The notes below the pieces were generated by a model, which was not told where the DNA came from, made no database searches, and saw only the letters and a list, made by a program, of their open reading frames with translations. The position numbers were made by a program, and so were the translations under genes. 64,000 nt of DNA from Prochlorococcus sp. AG-459-E08 (GTDB lineage Bacteria; Cyanobacteriota; Cyanobacteriia; PCC-6307; Cyanobiaceae): NCBI GenBank assembly GCA_003209425.1, contig QCRB01000004.1, positions 1 to 64,000 of the forward strand, given 5' to 3'. Within the stretch, counting starts at the first letter, position 1, and every line of letters starts with the position of its first letter. Below are positions 31,442 through 42,865 of this stretch, piece by piece.

Positions 31442-31606
31442 ATGAAAAATCCAAAAATTGCTTTAAAACATATAATCTCTGAAGACGTTACATCAATTGA
31501 TAAAATAAAATGTTCAAAATGTGGAGGGGCAGGAAATTTTAAAACACCTGAAAATTCTAGAAGAACTTGCTTAGTTTGTTTTGGTAAAGGCTACATAAAC
31601 ATTTAA
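31442..31606 (+). CDS. 54-aa CxxCxGxG-like zinc-finger protein
   Basis: MKNPKIALKHIISEDVTSIDKIKCSKCGGAGNFKTPENSRRTCLVCFGKGYINI. Two CxxC pairs; missed by the ORF track because of size. Confidence 0.6.
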   Translation: MKNPKIALKHIISEDVTSIDKIKCSKCGGAGNFKTPENSRRTCLVCFGKGYINI

Positions 31607-31703
31607 TAACTCAGAAAACCCTAAGGTAAAAATATTTGTTTATTAATTAAGAGTACTTTTTATTAAATTTTAAACTAATCTTCTAATAGAAATTAATTTT
31701 TAA

Positions 31704-31958
31704 TTGGACCAATTTGCTGTAAAAGTTTTTGTAAGACTAAGACCCTCAGTTTTAGATCCAGCAGGAGAAGCTACCAAATCTGCTTCTATAAAACTTGGAG
31801 CCGAGGGAATAAAATCACTACGTATAGGAAAAATGATTGAAGTAAAAATAGAAGGTAATGGTGAAAACGAAGTAAGAGAAAAAATTGATTTATTGTGTGA
31901 TAGGTTATTCGCAAATACGGTTATTGAAGATTATGAGTATTCCTTAGAAAAATTATAA
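31704..31958 (+). CDS. purS: Phosphoribosylformylglycinamidine synthase subunit PurS
   Basis: [22 protein letters not shown]...VRIGK-type motif; directly before purQ; TTG start. Confidence 0.93.
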   Translation: MDQFAVKVFVRLRPSVLDPAGEATKSASIKLGAEGIKSLRIGKMIEVKIEGNGENEVREKIDLLCDRLFANTVIEDYEYSLEKL

Positions 31959-31959
31959 G

Positions 31960-32625
31960 ATGGATAATTTTACTGTAGGAGTCGTTGTCTTCCCTGGTTC
32001 TAATTGTGATCGTGATGTTTCGTGGGCATTGGAAGGTTGTTTAGACATAAGAACAAAATACTTGTGGCATGAGTCTTCAGATTTAAGTGACGTGGATGCA
32101 ATAGTTTTACCTGGAGGATTTAGCTATGGTGATTATTTAAGATGCGGAGCAATTGCGAGATTCTCCCCATTAATTAATGCCTTGGATGAGTTTGTTAAAA
32201 GCGGAAAAAGAGTTTTAGGAATTTGTAATGGGTTTCAAATTTTGACAGAATCAGGCTTTTTGCCTGGTGCTCTTGTTGCAAATAAAAATCTTAATTTTAT
32301 CTGTGATGACGTTGAACTTGATATTGTTTCTTCAAAAGGAGGTTGGTTTAATAATAAAGGTGAGAAACAAACTATTAAGTTACCCATAGCACATGGGGAA
32401 GGAAGATATCATTGTGATTCTGATACTTTAAAAAAACTTGTAGACAAAGAATTGATCGCTTTGAGATATAAAAATAATCCTAATGGATCTTCATTCGATA
32501 TCGCAGGTATAACTAATGAAAAAGGAAATGTTCTTGGTTTAATGCCTCATCCAGAGCGTGCATGTGACGAGACAATTGGTGGGACTGATGGTCTCTTTAC
32601 ATTAAAATCATTAATATTGGAATAA
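31960..32625 (+). CDS. purQ: Phosphoribosylformylglycinamidine synthase subunit PurQ
   Basis: [51 protein letters not shown]. Confidence 0.96.
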   Translation: MDNFTVGVVVFPGSNCDRDVSWALEGCLDIRTKYLWHESSDLSDVDAIVLPGGFSYGDYLRCGAIARFSPLINALDEFVKSGKRVLGICNGFQILTESGFLPGALVANKNLNFICDDVELDIVSSKGGWFNNKGEKQTIKLPIAHGEGRYHCDSDTLKKLVDKELIALRYKNNPNGSSFDIAGITNEKGNVLGLMPHPERACDETIGGTDGLFTLKSLILE

Positions 32626-32629
32626 AAAA

Positions 32630-32657
32630 ACCCCCAATTTTGGAGGTCTTTTTTTAT
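32630..32657 (+). terminator. Rho-independent-like terminator after purQ
   Basis: acccccaattttggaggtctttttttatt: GC-rich stem with one C/A mismatch followed by a T tract, in the purQ/fba convergent gap. Confidence 0.75.
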
Positions 32658-32673
32658 TTAATTTGGGAAGAAA

Positions 32674-33747
32674 TTAAACCGTAGCTTTAACTTTTGGATC
32701 TAAATCACCTTTAGCGTAAAGATCAGCAAAGTAATTGGTACTGTTTTGCTTGATCTTACTTGCTTGACCTTCGCACCAAAACTGCTTATATCTGTCAAGA
32801 CAAACTTGCTTCATGTATTTTCTAGCAGGTTTGTTGAAATGTCTTGGGTCAAAGTTTGCCTTATCAGCAAATGCTGCCTCTCTTACGGCTGCAGTGAAAG
32901 CAAGCCTATTATCGGTATCAATGTTGACCTTCCTGACTCCATTTCTTATTCCCTCTTGAATCTCTTCAACAGGAACACCATAAGTTTGAGGAATTTCACC
33001 ACCATATTTGTTAATGATATCCAACCATTCTTGAGGCACTGAACTAGATCCATGCATTACAAGATGTGTATTTGGAAGTGCTTTATGGATTTCAGCAATT
33101 CTGCTTATTGCAAGAACTTCTCCTGTAGGCTTCCTTGTGAATTTATATGCACCATGACTTGTCCCTATAGCAATTGCTAGTGCATCAACTTTTGTTTTTG
33201 CAACAAAATCTGCCGCTTCATCAGGATCAGTTAAAAGCATATCTGTAGAAAGTTCACCTTCAAATCCATGACCATCTTCTGCTTCACCTTTTCCTGTTTC
33301 TAATGAACCTAAGCAACCCAACTCTCCTTCGACACTAACTCCAACTGAATGAGCAAAATCTACTACTTTTTTAGTAACTGCAACATTATATTCGTAACTA
33401 GCGGGTGTTTTTGCATCTGCCTCTAGAGAACCATCCATCATTACTGATGTAAAACCATTTATTGCTGCTGAATAGCATGTTGAGGGCTCATTACCATGGT
33501 CTTGGTGCATTACAACTGGAATATTAGGATATGTTTCTGTAGCGGCAAGTATTAGATGACGTAGGAAAATTTCTCCTGCATAATTTCTTGCCCCTCTTGA
33601 AGCTTGGAGGATTACAGGACTATCTGTTTCATATGCTGCTTCCATGATTGCTTGAACTTGCTCAAGGTTATTAACATTGAAAGCTGGAATACCGTAACCA
33701 TTCTCAGCAGCGTGATCTAAAAGTAGTCTTAGTGGAACGAGGGCCAT
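32674..33747 (-). CDS. fbaA: Fructose-bisphosphate aldolase, class II
   Basis: [48 protein letters not shown]. Confidence 0.96.
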   Translation of the reverse strand: MALVPLRLLLDHAAENGYGIPAFNVNNLEQVQAIMEAAYETDSPVILQASRGARNYAGEIFLRHLILAATETYPNIPVVMHQDHGNEPSTCYSAAINGFTSVMMDGSLEADAKTPASYEYNVAVTKKVVDFAHSVGVSVEGELGCLGSLETGKGEAEDGHGFEGELSTDMLLTDPDEAADFVAKTKVDALAIAIGTSHGAYKFTRKPTGEVLAISRIAEIHKALPNTHLVMHGSSSVPQEWLDIINKYGGEIPQTYGVPVEEIQEGIRNGVRKVNIDTDNRLAFTAAVREAAFADKANFDPRHFNKPARKYMKQVCLDRYKQFWCEGQASKIKQNSTNYFADLYAKGDLDPKVKATV

Positions 33748-33894
33748 AATTAAAATAAGTTAAATGCTATATAAAGCATATGTTTCCGAGAGTTTAGTAT
33801 AAAGAGGTATCAAATGTCACGTCATTAGATATACAAAATACTAAATTAAAGGAACTAATTTTATGGCCCAGAGTATATTTTTAGAATTTTTTAT

Positions 33895-34962
33895 TTAGTA
33901 AGTGTAGCCTGCTACAAACAATTGCTCATCAGATGAAGGTTGAGATCCTGCTACATAGGCACCTTTTGAAGCTTCAGAGTTTGCTTTAGCCCTTGCTATT
34001 AATGCTTTTTGACCTCCTTCAACGTCGCTTCCTTTCCAAGCCTTTAAGCATGAATGCTGTAATGCTCTTCCATAGGAGAATGAAACATTCCATAAAGCTT
34101 TCCTGTAAAGAGTGTTCATATTATTTAAATAAACAGAGGCAGCTTCTTCGCTTAACCCTCCTGACAAGAAAACTATTCCAGGAACAGAGGCAGGAACGCA
34201 TCTTTCCATAGTTCTGATCGTCATTTCAGCAACTTCTATAGGATCAGCCTTTGTTTGACAATCTGCTCCATTGACAGTCATAGAAGGTTTTAATAGTGTT
34301 CCTTCTAGAAAAACTCCATTTGCTTGACAGGCAATATAGACCTGCTTTATTACCTCTTCTTGGACTTCAGCAGTTTTTTCAATAGTATGATCGCCGTCCA
34401 TTAAGATTTCAGGTTCAATTATTGGTACCAAACCAGATTCTTGAACTGATCTTGCATACCTTGCTAACCCCCAAGCATTCTCTTGAATTGAGAGTTTTGA
34501 AGGGCAACCATCATTTGTAATTTGCAGAACTGCTCTCCACTTTGCAAACCTTGCACCTTGTTCATAATATTTCGCGGCTCTTTCAACTAACCCATCTAGG
34601 CCAGAGCAATAAGTTTCTACATCCCCTCCTCCAGGAAGTGGATTTAGACCTTTATCGACCTTTATACCTGGAATAATACCTAAATCATTTAGTTTCTTAA
34701 CCATAGACTCACCATCTTGGTGTTTCTGATAAAGAGTTTCTTCGAATAGGATTGCTCCACTTATATATTTACCAAGACCTTCTGTCGTAAAAAGCATTCC
34801 TCTATATGCCTTCCTATTGTCTTCAGTATTTTCAACGCCAATTCCAGCGAGTCTTTTACCTACTGTTTTAGTGGATTCATCTACCGCTAATATCCCTTTC
34901 CCTTTAGAAGCTAGTAATTGAGCATTTTCTTTAAGCTCATTTTTGTAATAATTTAAAGCCAT
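33895..34962 (-). CDS. fda: Fructose-bisphosphate aldolase, class I
   Basis: GKGILAVDESTKTVGKRLAGIGVENTEDNRKAYR, VPIIEPEILMDGDHT, FLSGGLSEEAAS, FSYGRALQ. Confidence 0.96.
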   Translation of the reverse strand: MALNYYKNELKENAQLLASKGKGILAVDESTKTVGKRLAGIGVENTEDNRKAYRGMLFTTEGLGKYISGAILFEETLYQKHQDGESMVKKLNDLGIIPGIKVDKGLNPLPGGGDVETYCSGLDGLVERAAKYYEQGARFAKWRAVLQITNDGCPSKLSIQENAWGLARYARSVQESGLVPIIEPEILMDGDHTIEKTAEVQEEVIKQVYIACQANGVFLEGTLLKPSMTVNGADCQTKADPIEVAEMTIRTMERCVPASVPGIVFLSGGLSEEAASVYLNNMNTLYRKALWNVSFSYGRALQHSCLKAWKGSDVEGGQKALIARAKANSEASKGAYVAGSQPSSDEQLFVAGYTY

Positions 34963-35065
34963 TCTTTAATAAATCAGTTCAATTGATTTTTCCAGAATAT
35001 GAAAAAAAAATAAAATCAATCCAATACTTTATCGGGTGATAATTGCTACTTATAAGTGTATAGTC

Positions 35066-36163
35066 TTAAATTTGGATCCTTAATCCGCTTTTCGAAGATT
35101 CTCTTATGGCTTCGCAAACTTTATGACTAGCAAGTCCTTCGCATAAGCCTGGGACTACGGGTGTTTTGTTAATTATACTCTCAGCCCATAAATTTTGAAT
35201 TCTCAAAACTGGAGCTATTCTCCCATCAGTCCACGTTTTTTCAAAATTAAAAATTGAATCTGCAGTTAAATTTTGTATTTTATTTTCGTTGTTTGAATAT
35301 TTCAAATTAAAACCATGTACATAATCTTTTTGGTTCTCGCTTTTAAGAATAAGTGAACCTGCGCTTCCATATATTTCTAAACTAAATCCTCTACCGTTTT
35401 TAGAAATCGATGATAAAGATACTTGACATGGAATAAGATTGGAGCTGTAGTTTGATATTTCTATATTAGCCAGACAAACATCATCGCTAGTAACATCATT
35501 TAAAACAGATGAATTAGGTAAAGGTCTTTTTTTGATTGCTGTTGCTAACTTACTAGATACATTTATTGATTCTCCAAAAAACCAATTCAACATGTCGAAT
35601 GCATGAGTACCTAAAGCGCCAAGAACTCCTCCACCTTTATCTTCCAGAGAATACCAATTCCAAGCTCTTTTGGTATCGGATCTGCTTCCCATTAACCAAT
35701 CTAATTTGACTAAATATATTTCTCCTAAAATATTTTCATCAATAAGTTTTTTTGTCTGAAGAAAAAGGGGTACTGCTCTATATTCGAAATCAATACATAC
35801 ACTTAAGTTATTAATCAAAGATATTCTCTGAAGCTCTTCTATTTCAGAGGACGATATTGAAACGGGTTTTTCTAATAGCAAGTTTTTATTATTCTCAAGA
35901 GCTTGTTTTGCTAATTTAAATCTTGATTCGGGAGGGGTAGCAATAATAATTCCATCAATTTCTTGAGATTTAACTAAGTCTTCCCAATTATGATAAAAAT
36001 CTAATCCAGTTTCTTTTTCTAGAATTGATTTTTGCTTTTTCGCATAATGATAAATAGCTACAGGAGTTAAGTAATCAGACTCTTTTAATGCCTCTAAATG
36101 AACTTTTTTACCAAACCCTAGTCCAGCGACTGCTATTTTTAATTTTTTATTTTTAAAATTCAT
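35066..36163 (-). CDS. Gfo/Idh/MocA family oxidoreductase
   Basis: KIAVAGLGFGKKVH Rossmann, GIIIATPPESRFKLAKQAL, LLLEKPVS, GVLGALGTHAFDMLNW. Confidence 0.9.
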   Translation of the reverse strand: MNFKNKKLKIAVAGLGFGKKVHLEALKESDYLTPVAIYHYAKKQKSILEKETGLDFYHNWEDLVKSQEIDGIIIATPPESRFKLAKQALENNKNLLLEKPVSISSSEIEELQRISLINNLSVCIDFEYRAVPLFLQTKKLIDENILGEIYLVKLDWLMGSRSDTKRAWNWYSLEDKGGGVLGALGTHAFDMLNWFFGESINVSSKLATAIKKRPLPNSSVLNDVTSDDVCLANIEISNYSSNLIPCQVSLSSISKNGRGFSLEIYGSAGSLILKSENQKDYVHGFNLKYSNNENKIQNLTADSIFNFEKTWTDGRIAPVLRIQNLWAESIINKTPVVPGLCEGLASHKVCEAIRESSKSGLRIQI

Positions 36164-36165
36164 TC

Positions 36166-36555
36166 TTATCGATTTATAAGCTCTGAACAGCTATTTTCAA
36201 TAACTATATCTATCAGTTCATCATTATTAGAAGTTTGCCATTTTGAATTGAATTGAGGTATTCCATTTATGGAAGTATCTTTGAACTTTTTTTCATCGCA
36301 ATTAATTCTCATTACATAAAGTGATAACTCTCCATCATTAGAATTAGTTGGATTTTTAAAGAACTTTGTTAAGACACTTATTTCACCATTTGGAAGCGGC
36401 TTAATACTGCCTTTATCAATCCATTCTTTCCCTTCATTATTCTCTTTTAATAGGACCCAGTCAACATTTCCTATTCCATAAGAATATGGAGCAAAATTTA
36501 AAATAAAAAATAAAAGGCTTAAAGAAAAATAAAAGAAATTTGAAACAATTCTCAT
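36166..36555 (-). CDS. Secreted conserved hypothetical protein
   Basis: Signal-like N-terminus and VDWVLLKENNEGKEWIDKGSIK pattern. Confidence 0.6.
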   Translation of the reverse strand: MRIVSNFFYFSLSLLFFILNFAPYSYGIGNVDWVLLKENNEGKEWIDKGSIKPLPNGEISVLTKFFKNPTNSNDGELSLYVMRINCDEKKFKDTSINGIPQFNSKWQTSNNDELIDIVIENSCSELINR

Positions 36556-36556
36556 A

Positions 36557-37438
36557 TTATATATTTGCTTTTGTAAGTTCTTTTACACCATGAATTTTTA
36601 AAATTTTAGTCAGAGTATCCTTGAGATCTTTCCTTTTAACTATTACATCAACAAAACCATGCTCAAGCAGATATTCAGCTGTTTGAAAATTATCGGGTAA
36701 TTTTTCTCTTAATGTTTGTTCTATAACCCTTCTTCCAGCAAATCCAATAAGAGCTTTAGGTTCCGCCAAAATTAAATCACCTAACATTGCAAAGCTTGCT
36801 GTTACCCCCCCAGTGGTTGGATGAGTTAATAAGGGCATATAAAGAAGGTTTTTTTCTTTATGTTTTTTTAGTGCTCCAGATATTTTTGCCATTTGCATGA
36901 GACTTAACATGCCTTCTTGCATCCTTGCTCCTCCTGATGCACAAACAATGAGAATTGGAAAATTTTCTAAAGTTGCTCTTTCAATTATCCTTGTAATTTT
37001 TTCACCAACTACTGAACCCATGGATCCTCCCATAAATCTAAAATCCATAACAGCTAATGCTAAAGGCATTGAATTTATAGAACAGATACCTGTTACGACT
37101 CCATCTCTTAAACCTGTACCTGCTTGACTTTCTTTAATTCGATCAGCATATGATCTTCTATCTTTAAAACCTAAAGGATCTGTAGGACTTAGTGAACTAT
37201 CAAACTCTTCGAATGAATTTTTATCAGCAATTATATTTACCCTTTCATCGCTATTAATCCTATTGTGGTGTCCACAATTACTACAAACATTGAAATTTGA
37301 AATTAGGTCTTTTCTATAGGCTACTTGCGAACATTCTGAACATTTAACCCACAAACCATCTCCCTCATCAGTATCTTGCGAAACTTTCCCAACAAATTGA
37401 TCTTTACGCCTTGCGGCAAACCAGTCGATTAATGACAC
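36557..37438 (-). CDS. accD: Acetyl-CoA carboxylase carboxyltransferase subunit beta
   Basis: [17 protein letters not shown]...[10 protein letters not shown] zinc ribbon, [31 protein letters not shown]. Confidence 0.97.
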   Translation of the reverse strand: MSLIDWFAARRKDQFVGKVSQDTDEGDGLWVKCSECSQVAYRKDLISNFNVCSNCGHHNRINSDERVNIIADKNSFEEFDSSLSPTDPLGFKDRRSYADRIKESQAGTGLRDGVVTGICSINSMPLALAVMDFRFMGGSMGSVVGEKITRIIERATLENFPILIVCASGGARMQEGMLSLMQMAKISGALKKHKEKNLLYMPLLTHPTTGGVTASFAMLGDLILAEPKALIGFAGRRVIEQTLREKLPDNFQTAEYLLEHGFVDVIVKRKDLKDTLTKILKIHGVKELTKANI

Positions 37439-37580
37439 AATGTTTCCTGTTTTTTCTATTTAAATCTAAATAAGGTACTTTTATCAAGAAAGATATATAA
37501 AAATTTGAGATCTTCTAGATTAAAAACTCCTCAAAATAAAAAAAATATAATGATTTGAGTTGATAATCGAAAATTAATTA

Positions 37581-38477
37581 TTATTTATTTTTTTCCTCAA
37601 TCATTTTATGAATTATCGGAGTGAGAATAAGTTCCATTGCAAAACCCATTTTCCCTCCATTTACAACGATACTTGTTGGACTTGACATAAATGAATCGTT
37701 AATCATTCCAAGCAAGTATTGAAAATCAATCCCCCATTTCTCTCTTGCCCCTTTTCTGAAATGTATGATCACAAAGCTCTCATCAGGAGTTGGGATGTTC
37801 CTGCATATGAAAGGATTAGAAGTGTCAATTGTGGGAATTCTTTGAAAATTTATATCGGTTTTGCTGAATTGTGGGCAAATGTGATTTATATAATCAGGCA
37901 TCCTTCTTAATATAGTATCCACAATGGTTTCCGCTGAGTAACCTCTTTCTGCGTTATCTCTATGGATTTTTTGAATCCACTCTAAATTTGTTATCGGAAC
38001 AACACCAACAAGTAAATCAGCATAAGATGCCACATTGTATCCATCACTTTCTACCCCGCCATGCAAACCTTCATAAAAAAGTACGTCTGTTCCCTCAGGA
38101 ATATCTTCCCATGGAGTAAATTGCCCAGGTTCTAAGGATGTACCAAGTCTTGTATTATGTTCTTCTGCTTCTTCAAGACTATGTAGATAATATCTTTTCT
38201 TTCCTCCTCCAGTTTCACCATAGATTTTAAAAAGTTCTTCTAGCTTGTCAAAAAGATTAGCCTCTGGACCAAAATGAGAGAAATTTTCACCTTTTGAAAG
38301 AGCGTCTGCCATAGCTTTTTTCATAGGCATTCTTTCAAATCTGTGGTAACTATCACCTTCTACAACTGCGGGAACAATATCTTCTCTGGCAAAAATATGC
38401 TCAAAGGCTCTTTTTACTGTACTTGTTCCTGCTCCTGAAGATCCTGTTACAGCGACTACTGGATGACGTTTTGACAT
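37581..38477 (-). CDS. prk: Phosphoribulokinase
   Basis: VVAVTGSSGAGTSTVKRAFE, EGDSYHRF, EGLHGGVESDGYNVA. Confidence 0.95.
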   Translation of the reverse strand: MSKRHPVVAVTGSSGAGTSTVKRAFEHIFAREDIVPAVVEGDSYHRFERMPMKKAMADALSKGENFSHFGPEANLFDKLEELFKIYGETGGGKKRYYLHSLEEAEEHNTRLGTSLEPGQFTPWEDIPEGTDVLFYEGLHGGVESDGYNVASYADLLVGVVPITNLEWIQKIHRDNAERGYSAETIVDTILRRMPDYINHICPQFSKTDINFQRIPTIDTSNPFICRNIPTPDESFVIIHFRKGAREKWGIDFQYLLGMINDSFMSSPTSIVVNGGKMGFAMELILTPIIHKMIEEKNK

Positions 38478-38566
38478 TTTTTAAAAACAATATCTCATGA
38501 TTCTGACAGGTCATATGCCAACTTTATGTTTTACTTAAAAATATTTTTTTATTTATTAATTTTTTT

Positions 38567-39640
38567 TTAAATTTCATCCATTATTTTATCTCCGATTTCA
38601 CTGCAAGATAAAACTTCAGAAGATCCATCAGCTAAATCTGCTGTTCTAAATCCTTTTGATAAAACTTTATCAATGGCAGTTTCTAAATTTTCTGCAGCTT
38701 CTTCTTCATTTAATCCAATTTTTAACATCATGGAAGCAGATAAAAGCATTGCTATAGGATTCGCTATGTTTTTACCAGCTATATCAGGAGCCGAACCATG
38801 AACCGGTTCAAAAACTCCTGGACCATTATTGTTTAGAGAAGCAGATGGAAGCATACCAATAGAACCAGTTAACATTGCAGCTAAATCGCTTAAAATATCA
38901 CCAAATAAATTACTAGTTAAAATCACATCAAATTGACTAGGATCTCTAACCAATTGCATTGCTGCATTGTCAACGTACATATTGCTTAGAGATATATTTT
39001 TATCTTTTGAGGTGATATTTAGAACTGTATCTCTCCACAATTGACTAACCTCAAGAACGTTTGATTTATCAATAGAACATATTTTTTTATTTCTTTGGTT
39101 AGCAATTTTTATTGCTATTTCCGTTATTCTCTCTATTTCGGCCGAATCATAAACCATTGTATTGAAAGCTTTTGGGATTTTTGTATTTGTTATATGTCCT
39201 CTTGGTTTCCCAAAATAAATACCCCCTATTAATTCTCTTACAACAATAAGATCTACATTCTCAACGATTTCTTTTTTTAATGTACTTGCATCTAAGAGAG
39301 ATTTTCTTATTTTGACAGGCCTGATATTTGCGAAAAGGTTTAGGGTAGATCTTAACTTTAGTAACCCACTTTCTGGCCTTAATTCTCTTGCAAGAGAGTC
39401 ATATTTAACATCTCCAACACATGCTAAAAGTACAGCATCACTTTTTTTACATTGATCCAGTGTCTCATCAGGAGCAGGAGTTCCATATTTTTCATAAGCT
39501 ATCCCTCCAAACAATTTTTTATTAATCTCAATATCGAAATTATGATTTTTTGAAAGCTTTTTTAAAACTTTTTTTGAAACTTCTGAAATCTCTGGTCCAA
39601 TTCCGTCTCCTGACAATAAAACAATCTTATATTTCTTCAT
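38567..39640 (-). CDS. leuB: 3-isopropylmalate dehydrogenase
   Basis: GDGIGPEIS, LRPESGLLKLRSTLNLFANIRP, RELIGGIYFGKPRG, FGDILSDLAAMLTGSIGMLPSASL. Confidence 0.96.
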   Translation of the reverse strand: MKKYKIVLLSGDGIGPEISEVSKKVLKKLSKNHNFDIEINKKLFGGIAYEKYGTPAPDETLDQCKKSDAVLLACVGDVKYDSLARELRPESGLLKLRSTLNLFANIRPVKIRKSLLDASTLKKEIVENVDLIVVRELIGGIYFGKPRGHITNTKIPKAFNTMVYDSAEIERITEIAIKIANQRNKKICSIDKSNVLEVSQLWRDTVLNITSKDKNISLSNMYVDNAAMQLVRDPSQFDVILTSNLFGDILSDLAAMLTGSIGMLPSASLNNNGPGVFEPVHGSAPDIAGKNIANPIAMLLSASMMLKIGLNEEEAAENLETAIDKVLSKGFRTADLADGSSEVLSCSEIGDKIMDEI

Positions 39641-39668
39641 TTAAATTTTTGTTTAATAGAACAATAAA

Positions 39669-40703
39669 TTATTGCTTGTCTAATTGTCTAAGTTTTTTTG
39701 CCAATTCTGGTAATTTTTTAAAAATACTTGAACTCCTTAGCCAGGATTTATTTTCCATTGCGGGGAAACCACTAATTACCTTGCCATCTTCTATGTCACA
39801 ATGGATTCCGCATTTTGAACTTGCTATGACATTATTACCAACTTTTACTCTATTATTTACTCCTACTTGCCCTGCCAAAATAACACCATCTCCAATATTT
39901 GCTCCTCCAGCAATACCAACTTGTGCTGCAAATGCACAATTCTTTCCAATTTTAACTCCATGACCTATTTGTATTAAATTATCCAACTTTGTTCCCTCAT
40001 CAATAAAAGTAAATCCAACTGCGGGTCTATCAATACAACAATTCGTTCCAATTTCTACAAAACTCATTATTTTTACACCACCTTTTTGAGGCATCTTTAC
40101 CCATTTGCCATTTTTAGGAATAAAACCAAATCCCTCTGATCCAATAACAGAATTTGAATTGATTACACAATTATCTTTTAGAGTGGTATTTTCGTAAATA
40201 ACACAATTTGGATGAATTATATTATTATTTCCTATTCGAACATTGCCTAAAATTGATGATCCAGGAAGGATATGATTATTATTACCAATTATAGTATTTT
40301 CTCCAATATAAACATTAGGTCCAATATTGCAATCTGCTCCAATTACTGCTGTTTTATCTATAACCGCTGAAGCGTGAATTCCTGGCTTGAAATTGATAGT
40401 TTTATATAAACAATCCAGTACTTCTGCAAATGCAATTCTTGGATTTTTAACGATTATGTTTGATATATTGAGTTTCTTTAGGGCACTAATGATTTCATCG
40501 TTGTTAGTAGTTATTATTGCTGATGCTTTAGTTTGATCTAATTTTTCTTTAAGTATATTATTTTCTTCTAAAAAAGATATTTGATGTTTAACTGCAGCAT
40601 CTAATGAGGCAGCATCATCTATATTTAAATCTTCGTAAATATTGGCACTAATAAAATTTGAATTTCCTTTTTTTATTAGATCAACTAAATCACTTAAAAG
40701 CAT
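39669..40703 (-). CDS. lpxD: UDP-3-O-(3-hydroxymyristoyl)glucosamine N-acyltransferase
   Basis: Left-handed beta-helix hexapeptide repeats, GSEGFGFIPKNGKWVKMPQKGGV, QIGHGVKIGKNCAFAAQVGIAGGANIGDG. Confidence 0.93.
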   Translation of the reverse strand: MLLSDLVDLIKKGNSNFISANIYEDLNIDDAASLDAAVKHQISFLEENNILKEKLDQTKASAIITTNNDEIISALKKLNISNIIVKNPRIAFAEVLDCLYKTINFKPGIHASAVIDKTAVIGADCNIGPNVYIGENTIIGNNNHILPGSSILGNVRIGNNNIIHPNCVIYENTTLKDNCVINSNSVIGSEGFGFIPKNGKWVKMPQKGGVKIMSFVEIGTNCCIDRPAVGFTFIDEGTKLDNLIQIGHGVKIGKNCAFAAQVGIAGGANIGDGVILAGQVGVNNRVKVGNNVIASSKCGIHCDIEDGKVISGFPAMENKSWLRSSSIFKKLPELAKKLRQLDKQ

Positions 40704-40723
40704 TTTTCAGTTTTAATTTTTTT

Positions 40724-41806
40724 TTAAGAGAGAGCAAGAACATCTCTGTGTACGACAATTATCGAGGAGTTGTTATTTTCTTTATTATTTAAGATACTTC
40801 TTAATTTGTCGCTACTTACTGATACTAAACCTTTTGCAACTTCTTTATCATTTGTATTCACGATTTTAACTGCCTGATTAACCGTAAAATTTCCATCTAC
40901 TTTCTTAACGCCAACCGCTAAAAGTGAGGCACCTTTTTTTTTAATTGCAAAAGAAGCACCATCATCTAAAGTAATTTTCCCAACTGTTTGAATTGCATGT
41001 GAAAGCCAACTTTTTTTGTTCCCTATAGGTTTTTCTACTGGATAAAATAAAGTTCCAATTTTATTATTATGAAAAATTTCAATTAAGTTTTTTTTATTAG
41101 TTCCATCAACTAGTTGGACTTCAACTCCTCCTTTTGTGGCTATTTCTGCAGAAATTAATTTTGTAGAAATTCCTCCTGTTCCCCATTCATTATGAGAGTT
41201 TTGAATATTTTTATCTTTAATTTCTTTTAATTCACTATTATGAACTTCTTTAATAGGTTGCGCATCTTTATTATTACGTGGATCTTTTGAGTATAGATTT
41301 TCAATATCGGTTAATAAAATAAGCTTGTTAGCATTTATAGCTAAGGCAACTAAAGCAGAGAGGGTATCATTATCTCCATATTTAAGCTCTTCATTTGCTA
41401 CGGTATCATTTTCATTAACTATTGGAATAACATTCAAATCGATTAATTTTTTTAAAGTTTTAGAAGCGTTATTAAAGGATTCTCGTGAATTGAAATCAGC
41501 TTTAGTTATTAAAATTTGAGCAATATTATGACCTAATTTATTAAATACTTTATCGTATAAGGACATTAAATTAACTTGACCTACTGCAGCAGTAGCTTGA
41601 AGGGTACTTAAATCATTTGGTCTCGTTTTAATATTTAATTTTTGGCAACCTAATCCTACGGCTCCACTAGTTACTAAAATTAATTTGTTTCCTTTTGAAA
41701 GAAAACTTGTAAAGGCTCTAGAAAGGGTTTCAATAACTTCTTCAGTAGATGCTTCCTCTGTTCCTCTTAAAATACTAGTACCAATTTTTATAACCCAAGT
41801 TTTCAT
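40724..41806 (-). CDS. proB: Glutamate 5-kinase
   Basis: [57 protein letters not shown]-like C-terminus. Confidence 0.96.
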   Translation of the reverse strand: MKTWVIKIGTSILRGTEEASTEEVIETLSRAFTSFLSKGNKLILVTSGAVGLGCQKLNIKTRPNDLSTLQATAAVGQVNLMSLYDKVFNKLGHNIAQILITKADFNSRESFNNASKTLKKLIDLNVIPIVNENDTVANEELKYGDNDTLSALVALAINANKLILLTDIENLYSKDPRNNKDAQPIKEVHNSELKEIKDKNIQNSHNEWGTGGISTKLISAEIATKGGVEVQLVDGTNKKNLIEIFHNNKIGTLFYPVEKPIGNKKSWLSHAIQTVGKITLDDGASFAIKKKGASLLAVGVKKVDGNFTVNQAVKIVNTNDKEVAKGLVSVSSDKLRSILNNKENNNSSIIVVHRDVLALS

Positions 41807-42297
41807 TTTATAAAATGAGAAATTAATTTTTCTATTGTCAAAGTTAAATTAAATTTAATAGGCAAGCCATCTCTATTTAATCGCTTAACTAATATTGTTT
41901 TTATATCACATCTATTCCCAACAATAATATCTGTAAAAATTCTGTCGCCAATAATGGCTATATTTTTTGGCTCTCTGCCAATTTCTTTGATAGCAGACAA
42001 AGTTACTTTTTTTCTTGGTTTTGATGCATTGTATTTATACCTTAAATTTAATTCTTTCGCTATTTTTGCGATTCTTTTTTTTGATGGATTATTACTTATT
42101 AGATATAAGGAGAAAAGTTTTTTAGATTCTATAATCCAATTTTTTACAGCTTTTGGGATCATATTTGATTTTCTATTTACTAGAGTTCCATCCACGTCTA
42201 GCAATAATGAATTAATTCCTTTTTTTTGCAGCTCAGATTGAGAAATATTATATATTGGTAAGTTTGAATCCCAATTGACTTTTAGGATAGATCTCAT
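41803..42297 (-). CDS. YqeG family HAD-IIIA phosphatase
   Basis: [40 protein letters not shown]. Confidence 0.87.
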   Translation of the reverse strand: MRSILKVNWDSNLPIYNISQSELQKKGINSLLLDVDGTLVNRKSNMIPKAVKNWIIESKKLFSLYLISNNPSKKRIAKIAKELNLRYKYNASKPRKKVTLSAIKEIGREPKNIAIIGDRIFTDIIVGNRCDIKTILVKRLNRDGLPIKFNLTLTIEKLISHFIK

Positions 42298-42302
42298 TTA
42301 TT

Positions 42303-42839
42303 TCAAGAACTACTTTTTTCAAGCTCAGTTTCAATCAAAGGTTGAATTTTATCGAACTCATCATCTTCAACTAATAAGGCACCTTTGTCTTTTAATTTTC
42401 CCACAATAAAAAAAGGATCTAGTGGAATATATAAGCCATATTCTTGGTCAAAAAGATTAAAGTTAACGAGCAATTCATAACTCTCACTATCATCATCGAC
42501 GTAATCTTCTTCCAATTCATCGTAAATTGGTTCTTCAAGTTCTCCTGATACTGTTAATGTAACTGCTGATCTGATAAGTCTTAAATCATGTTCTTGAAGA
42601 ACTGCCTCAGCATTTTTTAGTATTTGTTCATTTTTATCTATTTTCTCAATTAGTTCAGGCTCATCTTTTTCATTTATCTTAAAAAGACTTACTGGAGTAT
42701 CAACTGGCGTTAATAAAGCATATTCTTGGCCTTCAACACTTACTAATTGTTCAAGATAACAAAATAGCTCGTTTCCATTTGAGTCATTTAATAAAAGAGT
42801 CTGTGCATCATAATTATCATTTGAATTGGCTTCTTTCAT
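42303..42839 (-). CDS. DUF3727 domain-containing protein
   Basis: SVEGQEYALLTPVDTPVSLF...YGLYIPLDPFFIVGKL pattern common to cyanobacterial DUF3727 proteins, near yqeG/ruvX. Confidence 0.7.
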   Translation of the reverse strand: MKEANSNDNYDAQTLLLNDSNGNELFCYLEQLVSVEGQEYALLTPVDTPVSLFKINEKDEPELIEKIDKNEQILKNAEAVLQEHDLRLIRSAVTLTVSGELEEPIYDELEEDYVDDDSESYELLVNFNLFDQEYGLYIPLDPFFIVGKLKDKGALLVEDDEFDKIQPLIETELEKSSS

Positions 42840-42865
42840 TTAAAAATTATCTATTCTTTTTAATA

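Noticed and set aside
32746-33042. 98-aa plus-strand ORF in fbaA
   Set aside because: Antisense shadow ORF.
37523-37545. aaaactcctcaaaat, reminiscent of the Yfr1 unpaired ACTCCTCACAC core
   Set aside because: Only a partial match, without the flanking stem-loops expected for Yfr1.
39550-39963. 137-aa plus-strand ORF over leuB and lpxD
   Set aside because: Antisense to two well-supported genes; no family motif.
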